Below are positions 24,601-36,600 of a stretch of DNA of 64,000 nt, one piece after another. Position 1 is the stretch's first letter. Every line of letters begins with the position of its first letter. The notes beneath the pieces are model-generated. The model was not told where the DNA came from. It saw only the letters and a list, made by a program, of their open reading frames with translations, and did no database searches. Source of the stretch: Capitella teleta (taxonomy: Eukaryota > Annelida > Polychaeta > Capitellidae); the NCBI GenBank assembly GCA_000328365.1, contig KB293569.1, positions 150,566 to 214,565 on the forward strand. Reading direction: 5' to 3'. The position numbers were made by a program, and so were the translations under genes.

Positions 24601-27600
24601 CTGTCCAGTTGAGTGGATCTTAACATCATCATACTCTCTATCTGGCGTCACCAATAGTGCAGTTATCGATGGTACATCCATCACCGAATGCATGTATGTC
24701 TGTCAAGCCCAGACTGTGCACGGATTTAACTGCCTCTCGGTTGATTACTCCTCCTCAACCAAACAATGTATCATGCTGGATGCCAACATCGACAGCGAAG
24801 GAGCTGCCCTGGAGCCCTCTTTTAACCATGACCACTGGGAATTCATATGTGAGTCTTCAATTGCTTATCTCCATGTTAGCATTATATGGATATCACTGTA
24901 GGCATCGATGATTGTGTCCATCCCATTCTGTTTAATGCTTCTGGAAGTCTATTGGAAGATGTCACTGTGACATCATCGCCAGATATGGCCGCCTCAATAT
25001 CAAAAGCCTACCTTAATGGTCAAGATTATTGGAGTTCGGAAGGTCAACTTTATGGAGTGTCGTTTTCGGTAATTATATTATGCATTGTTGGTATGTGTTG
25101 TAACTGCATTGTCCTTGAAGGTGGATTTTGGCAAGAGAATGAAAGTGATGGCTGTAGAAATACGAGGAAGCGGTGATGGTTGTTGGCTGAGCCAATACAC
25201 CGTCAGATACAGTGCAAACGGGCAGTGGTGGATGGACTATGACGTGGCATCTGGAGTGAAACAGGTTCTGAAATAACTCTTTGATTAAATAATGGTTTAC
25301 CATGCAACAATTCTGTCTTATTGCAGGATATTGTTGGCAACACAAATGATTATTTGCGCTCGAAGAAGTACTTGGGGTCTGGTGTAATCGCTCAGTTTAT
25401 GAAGATAGTTCCATATTCTGAAACCACATTTTGTATCAAATTGCAAATGTATGGCTGCAATGCTGATCAACTCAGAAGTTAGTAAACTGTTAATTTGTTT
25501 GGACATATTTTAAACCGACTAATTAAAAATGAAATAACATATAAAAGCATCTAAATATAATCGCAACTTACACTCTAGGCCTATCAAATGCTGCATGAAA
25601 ATGCGGCATATGGTTTGCTATATAAAGCTCGCCTATCCTTATGAAAAATCGCCTTTCACCAACAAGAATGGCCACCAATTAGAATGGCCATAAATACATC
25701 ACAAAACATCCATTATAATCATATCTTACGCCAATAGTTGTTGACTCTTCTAAAAATAATAAGTTTTCAACTTTTGTACGACGCCGGCCTGATTTCCAAG
25801 AAAGGCCCGAATTTTCAATCCGAGCGTCGCGAATGTTTGCATTGCGCGACGTTCGCGGCTGCCAGCATTTTTCTTAGTAAAAATAGGACGTTGGTGATAT
25901 TAAAAAAAAAGTTCAGCAATAAATCTAAAAGCCGGATCAGTTGTTGTGACCCTTTACGAAATTGCAAGCTACAGCATGGACGCTGTTATATTTGTCGGAT
26001 TATTTGCATGCAAATTGTAAGGTAACCCGGATCTTGAAATTTTAATTAGTGTGGACTCATTTTGGACATGTAGGGCTGATCCACGGGCGATCGGTATCAG
26101 CCATAGAATAGGGCTGCCTACACTCCTGAGTCCTCTGAGCTAACCATGGTGTATATCAATATGTATTTTAGCTGATGTTCCTGTTCAAGTGGCATCACCC
26201 AGGCACGTGAATGTAGCCCAACTGGATGCATCTCCAACCTACTTTCCCGTTGAACGCATGCGTTTGAGCAGCAACGATTTTTACCATTACGGCGAATATG
26301 CGTGTAGTAGGCCAAGAGATGGAGAATATTGGTTCAGAGTACATTTGGTCATTCCTTACGAGATCACAGGGATAGTAATAAAACATTACCCTGGTGGTCT
26401 TGTTACTCAGGCATACGTATACTACATCCCACCTGGATCAGTAATGTATAATCCCATTACCTGGAATGGATCTCCAAAGGTGATAATATTAATTATTATT
26501 CAAGGTACAATATATTATGAAATTAACAGATTTTCACCATTGGCCAAACTATTGATCAATCGACAATGTTGTCGATTTCGCCTTCAGTGCTGGCTGAGGC
26601 AGTTCAAGTCTCTGTGAATCAGCTACCTCAATTTTGGGTGTGCATTCGAATGGAAGTCTTAGGTCTGCCTTCAGGTAATGCCTCGAGGTTCCATTAACGC
26701 TCATACATGGCGAATGTTTTATAGATGATATGGTGGTTGCACATGGAAGCATCTTATCAGCATCTGTCTCTGTGACATTCAAAGACGACGGTGTGGAGTG
26801 GTGCCCATCCAAAGGCATGCTGCGTGTTAAATTCCCTTCTCTGTACTATATCACCTCGGCTACTTTCACGAGTCATGTTGATGACGAATACGGTGTGCAA
26901 ATCACGTACCAATACACTGAGAACTCGTACACCCAAGATGCCACCGAGGCAGGATTGCTATCGAGGCCCTAAAAGTACTTTTTCATGGTGTATTCTTCCA
27001 GGCAATGCAGTCGACATTGAATGGAACAGAACTGAAAATATTCTTCGGACCAGCAATCCGAGCCCTCGTGTTTACCGTGAAGACCAACGACTCTATATTG
27101 GGATGCATAGATATTCAAATCAATGGAACAGAGTCTCCGGGTAAGAAATTATCAACATGTCAAATCCGATTATTTCGGTGTCTGAGGTCCATTGTCTGAT
27201 TTTCGCTCTCGATGTTTGATTATATATTGCAGCGTGCCCCCCTCGGGCAATTAACTACGACAACAAGTGCTACTTTATGCCTGGCATCTTTGATTCGACA
27301 ACTAATCGTGCAAACAAAGTGTGTGGCCAATTTGACTGGGGCTCCCCTGGCAGACTGATCTCCGTGAAAACCGCGCAAGACTTGAATTTTCTCACAATGC
27401 TCGAATTTACCATAGGGTGGGCGTAGATTTAATATCGTGCACCGTTTGAATATCACTATGTAATCTACATTGTATATACCAGTCGTGAAAACAGCTCATT
27501 TTGGACTTCTGCGAATGTTAATGGTACTGACTGGGTGTGGTGGGATGGTACCCCAGTGGGTCCACCATTGAAATGGCTGACACAGGCAACAGCATCAGAT

Positions 27601-30600
27601 GACCTCACATATTTGAAATATTCCGGATTGCATGCAACTTCCTCTGGAGCTCAGTTATTCTTTGCTGTATGTGAGACCGAAGTCTCGGGCAGTAGGTTGC
27701 AATTTTGTCCATTCGTGCATTTGGCTCATGTTTGATTCAGGTCGGTCCGAACGATGCGCTGAACCTGAGTACTCGTATCTTGGCAACTACTTCCTGCTAT
27801 CTGATGCCATTATTGCTCAAGTGAATGGAGACATCGTGGATTGCATTCACCATTGCCAACAAATTCCGAGCTGTAAATCTCTGTCCTGGTCTGGCGGAGT
27901 CTGTAATATTTCATCAAAGCACAATACAGGACAACTTGACCACATGCAGAAAGCTGACGGTTATGTATATGTGGAATTGCACTGCAAAGGTATACTGAAC
28001 GCGAAAAAAAAAAAATTAACGCATAAGTTCGGGCAGCATGAAAATGTTCGGCCAATCAGCGAGCTCATCAATATTCATGAATACAAAATATGGCGGACGT
28101 TCGAGTGTGTTTTCGAAGCGGTGAAGCGCCCTTCGACAACAATGTGGCATGTAACTCTTTGAACGTAGGCTGTAATGAATTTAATGTAATTAGGGGTGCC
28201 CATTATTAATAGTGTGTGCATGTGCTTCAGAATGTTCCATGGGTGCATGCATTAATTATTACCACAACAGTAAAGGGATCCATGATTGGTATTAATTCGT
28301 CATGAATATACAATGATAGTAATGACTGCCCAAATAAATATTCATCAGCAGCTGCGCTATGATTGGTTGGAGAACATATTTGCATATTAAGCATATTCAA
28401 GACTGCCTGAACTTATGCGTGAATTTTTTTTACACATATTGTTACAATTGGCATTATATAATTTATATCCTGAAATGTCACAGCCTTGTTTAATTTGTTT
28501 CAGATATTTGCTGGCGCCCGCTTATCAAGGAGAGCAAGTCGGTGCAAGTGAATGTGGGATCATTGTATGCAAGTGATTCTTTCGACCCTTCGTTCGCTTT
28601 CATTGACTCCATGCCGAAATCCCCATTCAACGATTACTGGCAGCCTTTGGGTTTGCAAGCAAGTAATGCATGGATTGAGGTGCAGATTGCCTATAGCACC
28701 ATAAAAATCTGAAAAGCTTGTAATGTATACGAATTAAAACAAACTACTTTAATTGAAAATATGTGCTTCTTAAACCACATCGTGTCATCAATTTCATTGG
28801 GATTCTCGTGTATTCTCGTGCATTCCCAGGCATCTTTTGATTACATCGTCCACGTGAAAGCTCTTTCTATGCGAGGAAGCGGGCCTGGAGAACACGGTTC
28901 ATATGTGAAATCATTCACCATGGCCTTTGGTGAGCAAATCAACGGACCATTGTCATCTGTATTGACACCGAACGGCGGGAGAAGGGTCAGTCGAAATTAA
29001 TCACCAGTAATCTAATGAATGTTCCTTTTCAATAGGTGTTTGTAAATTCACCTTCTCATAGAATAATGACCACGCACAGCCTGTCTCCTTATATCACTGC
29101 ATACATAGTTAGAGCTCAGTTTGATGCTCTGAATTGCTTTGAAAACTGTTCAGTTCAGTGGGAGCTTCGCGGTTGTCCCTTCGGTGAGTTGGGCCTCTGT
29201 TAGTCTAACAAATTGCAGTCATATCCTTTTTTACAGTTGCCCCTCAAGATTGCTTCAGTCATGCATTGCCGGTTGTAAATGGCGAATACGGAAGCAAGGC
29301 CCTGCATTGCCATGGTGGTTCTTCAATAATCTACAAAGCCATGACCAACAACGCCAGTTGGAATGGAACCAGCATGGACGATTATGACCGCGGCTTTGGA
29401 GCAACGAACTCTGTCTTCTGGCTTGGAAACTATTTCAACACTCTTCTGACTAGCTTTTCTGCGATCGTTTTACGTGTTGACATGTGGGATGCCGTAGGAG
29501 TTCACTACCACACAGAATTCAAGGGATTCAAAATTGGCAACCTGCTCACTGGCTTTGAGTTGACATACGAAAAGATCATTGCAGGAAATGCTGGTGATGG
29601 AGGTATTGCTAATCATGGTTTCAATTTCACAATTGGCCAAAATTGTCCCTCCTCTGTGGGGTGGTGGCATGCCCCCTGGTGCAACGCTTCTGTTCTCACT
29701 GGCACTGATAAGAGGTGGATAATGCCAGAAGGGCAAGTTTTGGAAGTGGACAAAGTCTTGATGAGGATACGACCGCAGAACATTACGACAAGTGAGCTTT
29801 TCGCATTTTTGCTAAATTGTTGGGTTTTCAAAATCTGAATAAATTGCAGGTGATATTGCACGAGATAAGAACGCTTTTCAGTCAAGTACACACAATACGT
29901 GCAACGCTCCCATTGCCGTAGCTTCTGCGAAACCTCCAGACTGCCCGTGTGCACTCACACAACGAGAGTCTGATCCATGGTGGGTTTTAGACTTGACAAA
30001 GGATTTCATCGTTTCATCCATTTTGGTTGTAACAGTGGAAGACTCTGGTATGTCTCATACTTGATATTTCTTGATTATACATTACATAATGACACAGACA
30101 AATCTACTTGGAAAACATACCTTGGGGAAAGCTCAGCATTTAACGAGAATTCACTGGATATATCTCAATTCACGTTGTGTGGTTCTTTGGTGGAAGAGAC
30201 GTGTATCTGCGAAACTCCTGTGGTCTCCAGATACGTTGCCATCGTCGCTACCGGCACCACCGCACTCAGCCTGTGTTATGTTAAGGTTTACCAGCGTTCC
30301 GGTTGGTAGAAATAGAACTATGCTTACCATTTTCAATCCATTGTATTTCCTTCAGATCTGGTGGAACCTGGTGGTCAATGCAGCTTTGATGCAGATTGTG
30401 ACACTACAGTCAAAAATATTTCATGTGTCTACGATGGAATTTCTTCCACGAATGACTCTGTGTTTGTCTGTGGATGTCACCACCAGCATGCTATTAAAAA
30501 CCAGCAATGTGTACCAGGTATAATCAAATTACACAATTAATGACAATGCTATAGTCTCTTTCACGCAGTGGTTGACCTGGAGCTGAAAACGTTCGCGTTT

Positions 30601-33600
30601 TTGAGTGAATTGTCTTTCGTGCGGAACGTCCGAAGCGAATTTAGATTAGCAATGGGGCTGCATCACCAATCCGGAGCGTTATTGAAAAACCCCGACCAAT
30701 CACTGAATGTGCATATTACATTGGCAAATGGGGATTGTGTCAATTCTACGTGTAGCGTCTTGTATGACGTCTTAATCACAAAGGAAGGACCAGGTCCTTG
30801 GAGGCAAGGTTTTAACAATACCATCAAGCTCGACGCAGTTCTCACCATTCCCATTGAAATATGCGCTGATGTGCAATATTTGTGTCTGACCGTTCTCTTT
30901 GGCACTGGCGTCATCGAAGATAACCCGAGTGATAACATCAAATGCCAAAATATCAAAAATGCAACAGTTTGTAGACCACGTATGGCATCAATGATAACAG
31001 GGTTCCAAACTGATTTCACCTTATCTTATATACAGCTGTGGACCTTGGCATTGTTTCGATAAACTTCCCGGATTCTTCTCGCCTCGTCAGAGGCTCTTCC
31101 CAGTCGGTGAAAACTTGGTTGTTCGTTTCGGTTGGCCAAGGAAATTATTCAATTGTTGAGGTCTCAGATAACAGCACCAATTTCAAGGTATTTGAGGCTA
31201 CATGAATTGTATGTGAAAGTGCGTGTATCTCGTGCATATATACCTTTCAGGTTTTTTATGCTTTGACGTCATCCGATCTCATTGCGCCAAACGGATTGAG
31301 GTTCTCTGAAGCAAACCTGGATACGCAATCCAGACGTAGCAGTGTTGGACAAATGGATCCGAAGAAATTGGAGTTTGTTTTAGAAGTTGCGAGTTTGGAG
31401 ATGAAGGAATGTGGAAATATAAGTCACCTGTGCCTTCTGTTGGTTGACGATGAAACTGCTTCATATACTGAAATGGACCTTGGTAATAATTTCCGATGTA
31501 TTGCAATAGAAGATATCAAAGTATGCGACCCAGGTAATTTCCAAGACATACTTGCCACATTATTTTGACTAAAACCTAATTTCACCACTCCAGAGATTGA
31601 TGTCCGGGTTTGTGATCTACGGATACCACCGATGACACAGTTTGTCCGTTCATATGAAACTGAACTGGAAGTCAACTTAACCATATCCAACCACGATGCG
31701 AATAAAACCGTCGCTGAAGTCGAGATTCCTTCTTTCAATTACAACATCACTCTCCATTGGGCTGATATCGAATATACTATCGTGGATCCCATCACAACTT
31801 CTTTTGCGAGTGAAATTCTTACCACAGGACTTAATTCAGGAGAATCGATGATGGTGTACCAACAAACACCTGTTATCACACCCAACAGTAGTTGCCCACG
31901 AATCCAGCTATTGTGTGCAGTAGTCCTTCCTGCGACTGGGGCTAGCTACCGTCTCTCATCGTTTGAACATTCGAGGAGCTGTGTCAACATCACCAGCATT
32001 TTAAACTGTGATGGTAAGTATATGAATCACACTAATACGAACTGGGCCTTCACAAAGTATATCTATAGGGATTCCTGTCAGAGGTTGCAACTTTTCTCTG
32101 AATCCCACCGTCATTTCAAAAGGATCCAGTGTGAAATTCACCATTGGATGGCAAGAAGGCACGGAGGTGGTGTCTTCGCTGGCCATGTCTGAAACCTTCT
32201 TTGAATGGAACTACAGCACAATGAATCATACTAGGAATTATGGCCCAATGATATACACTGTAATGCACCCGTTCTATGGGTCTGGGAATTATACGGTGAC
32301 TGTGCAAGTCGGAAACAATCTAGGTACTGTTATCGACACCCTCGTAGTCGTTGTGGAGCCTGTGCTGGCAGCCTACTTTGGTCTTGACATTCAATATGAA
32401 CCTCATCCAGAACCCATGGACATCAACATTACCCTGAATTCTCTGAATAGAAGCTTGTTCGAGGCTTCACATGCACATTGCTATTTGAAAGGTGACAATG
32501 GTACGTTTAGCTATTTCTTTGTTATTGTACGAGAAGCCCGAGCAATCCTCTCTTATCGCCTTGAGGCTACTACACAGGATGAATCCCATATTGAAGTTAT
32601 ATGTTTTAACCAAATAAGCAATATTTCAAAAACATTCCACGTGATTCGACAGGAGAGTATTTCAGACATCAGAATCGTTGCCAATGAATACGCATTTGCT
32701 GCAAATTCAGAAGCGCTGTTTAATGTATCGATTGGAAGAGGGAGTCACGTGATATTTGAAATTGATTTCGGAGATACCATAATCAAACATCTCAAAAACT
32801 CTGACCCACTTTTCTTCAAGGAATCGTTTTCCATATCCCACACGTATTCTATAGCTGGTAATTACACTGTCAGTGTACAGGGTTATAACAAGTACTCTAC
32901 CGCTGCAACATCCTTGAGTACGGATATGATTATTCAGAATCCTGTCTCCCGTCTGGTGTTGATGGGTCCCTCAGTTGTGCCCGTACCGCCCGGGTTGGCT
33001 GAATATTCCATTGTTCCCGACTTAAACTTGACTCCTGCTACGAATCCATGGTGTCAATGGATCATTGATGAATCGCATTCACCTGCATATATGAGCAACA
33101 GTCTGTCCATCAATAATCAAGAGAGGTTTTCAGAGACATATTTACGCCATGATGCTGGCAAGATGCATAACATAAGCGTGACATGTTCGAACTTGGTTTC
33201 ATCGCAATCACTGACAGTTCATTCCTTAGTTGACGAGGTTATCACCGACGTGAGTGTATCGTTGACACGAAATTCTGGGAAACCCGGAGACGAAATTGAA
33301 CTGGTAGTTAACTTTGGAGCTGGAAGTTTGGTGACTCTGGTTGTAGATTATGGCGACAGTTCATTTGAGAATATTGAACACACTCGGTTGTTTGCTACTG
33401 AAGAAGATCTCATCGTGCATCATATCTATAACCATGTTGGCAACTACTACTGCCATATCAATGCTTCTAACAGCGTAAGTCACAAACTTTCGAATGATCT
33501 CTGTCGAGTCTATGTGCAAAATCCGATTGTTGCTTTGGACCTAATTGTTGAAGCTGAAGTACTCTGGCCCCCAGGTTTGATCAACATTGGTGTAGTTCCT

Positions 33601-36600
33601 GGGGATGGCCAGGATCTGCTAACAGATGTCCATTGTTTGCTGTTTTTAAACGAAACCAAGATAGAAGCATTCTATATCCCTACATTGGACAATATCACGC
33701 GGTCATCGACTTCAGTGATGCTCCAGCAGCCTTCTATGGGAAGGGCTGTCTTCAGTCTCTCTTGCAACAACTTGGTGTCTGATCTGACGGTCAACCGCAC
33801 AGTGGAGATCATCCTGGATGCGGTAGAACTGGGTGAATTGACCATAAACGCTAGCGTTCTGTGGAATGAAACCACAATGCTCTTTGTGGATATAGTGAGA
33901 CTTGCAGCCAATTCATGTCTGGTGTTTGACATGGGAGATGGCTCTGATCAACTTGTGTTTGGCATTGACGGCTGCAGACTCAATCCACACACGCACATCG
34001 CCAATGACACCCTTTCGATTAATGTTACACATGTTTATGGCCAATGGAACACATATGATATCACGGTACGAGGCTTCAATGACATTAGTGAAGTTACTCG
34101 ATCATTGTCAACTGAAGTTCGTGACTGGCCTTGTCACTTCCCAAATGTGACACTTTCTGATGAGCTGTTGCAAAGTCAAGTTCCATTCACAAGGAAAAAA
34201 TCGGAATATTTCTCCATCACTCCAAATGTCTCCATGAATTGTATGAAAGCTGATGAAGTATATTTGGATCTGGATGTTTACCTAGAAGGCTCTGTCGCTG
34301 CAATATTTTCTTTCACTAACATAGAATCATATGAGCACCACGCGAGGGAGTTGGTGTACGGGAGGTATGAATTCATCTTCACAGCAAAGATGACCAGCTC
34401 GATCTTTGATATCGATAACATAGTAACAAGCGTATGTGGATATGTCGAGATCACCAAATCTCCCTTAGATGTGTCAATTGGGGGGACGGATTACATGGCG
34501 TATGTATTCAATAAGACGTACACAGTCGATGCCCAGTCTTTCTCAAGGGACCCTGATGTCGACCCAGGAGACACATCTGGATTGACTTTCGAATGGTGTT
34601 GCAAGCAGGAGGGCGAGGAATGGGGGTCATCCTGCTCTACTGTGCCACCGAAGACTGATCTGAATTCCCCCGAGCAATTCCGTGGATGCTTTGGTTCCGG
34701 ACCAGGGAGAATTGACGAAACTTTTGGCACTTTTAATTTGGACACTGTGAACATGAAGCTTAAAACCATGTTTAATCTGGAGGTTGTGGTGACCAAGGAT
34801 TCACGAAGGGCTAACTTCACTCAGCAAATATTTGTTGGGGCCGCAGAACCACCCCAGGTGAACATAACGTGAGTTGGTGTCAACTTCAATTTTTTTTTAC
34901 CGATGTCAGCTTGAATATTCGATTTCACAGATGTCGAGAAAACTGTGCCGAAAGAAAGCGAATGTCAACTAGAATGGTTTTTGGCACTATCTGTTATGAA
35001 AATTGTTTTTCAAAATTCGGCCCAATACAATACACATGGGAGCTGTACTTTCTAAACAAAACTTCTGGTGAATACGTACCGTATGACAATTTGACCAACT
35101 ATGCTACCAACGGTAAAGGGCTATTTCAACAATATTTCATCGGGAAGCTATATTATCTAAATTTCTAGGAATTGACAAGCGCAGTTTGTTCTTTCCAAAG
35201 CTGACACTACTTCAAGGAACACGACACAAATTACAGCTTACGACAACGACGCCAGGGTCCGGAAAATGGTTCTACACGGACTATTTTTTGACAAACAAGG
35301 TTCCCTGTGGAGGAGATTGCGAGATATCCCCAACAATTGGTTTGCTCAATACAAACACCAACATTGCTCTTAGCTGCTTTATAATTGCATACAGGAACTG
35401 CAGCTCATACCAACTTCTCCGTGGTGTGCCTGGGTTGGAAAGAGTTTGAAGGAAATGGGGATTTGAGTTATGAATACAGAGTACGCCAGTTTGGTGGCAG
35501 ACGTTCTTTGTTGTTTTACTTTGGCAAAAAAGCTGCGGGTACTCCCACAATGCTACCTGTTGGTGCTTATTACTTTGAATTCCTTGATGAGTGTATCCTG
35601 CTCATCTATGACTCTATTGGGGACTATTGGTCGCTGAGTTTACATGTCACTGTGAGTAGCCTCATGTAGTACGAACTAGTACCTATACAGGTGTTTACTT
35701 CCCTACTATTACCATACCGTACATGTTATAGGTATACCCTCCACCTGGAGAAAAGGAAGTGATTGTTGATGACATATTACGCACGTCGCAAGGCATTGAC
35801 CCAGTTTTGACACAGAAAATAGAAAGTGGCGACTACCAAACTGCATCCACTCTTATCTACTCATACGTCTCAATCCTGAATGTTCCACCCGATTTTGTGA
35901 GTTTAAGAATCATGTGAATGAATTAATTATCAACATCACCCTTAGGAACTGAATCAATCGAATGGTACTCATAACTCAACTGGTGTGACAGTCGAACTTA
36001 TGCGATCGAGAACGCAGGTATAGCCAACATTAATGACCACAAAGCGGTTGAATAGTGATACCTTTGTTATAGGCCAGATCAAAATTTATTATCATGGCTG
36101 AGAGATTCCCTGTGACGTCACTACAGGCCTTAGACCAAGTAAACGAGGTTGTTTACTCACTTTTCCAGAGACACGATGAGATCACTCAGGAGGCTCAGGT
36201 GGCTTACTATGCATTTCTCTACTTCTTCCAATTCAGAATAGATATTGACATTAGAGGTTTGAAAGTGATAGAAGTCAAAGCCGTAGATTTAAACATTGTT
36301 TTAATTTGAACGCAAATCACAATCGTTTTTATTAGATGTTGCAGTTTGTTTGCCGATCGTTATTAAGGTAGAATATCTTTTATTCGGTGAGCCATTTAGT
36401 GACCATCTCGAATTTTAATTCGATTTGATTCAGATAATGACCGTGGATCAATGGACCATCTACTGTCCGAGTAAATATTACAAGTTTCTTGTACAAGGTC
36501 AGTTAAGTCTAGTATGCTCCATCGTATGGCGCTATGACGAGAAATACTCAATAGCTAACTAAAATAAGGAGCTTAAAAGATAGAAATATTCTCTTCATGA

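Noticed and set aside
36199-36309. Continuation of polycystin exon 36073-36198 past the donor (open to 36309)
   Set aside because: It leads to a stop, while splicing at CAG|GTGGCT to 37035 keeps phase 0 and continues the helical GAIN-like region.
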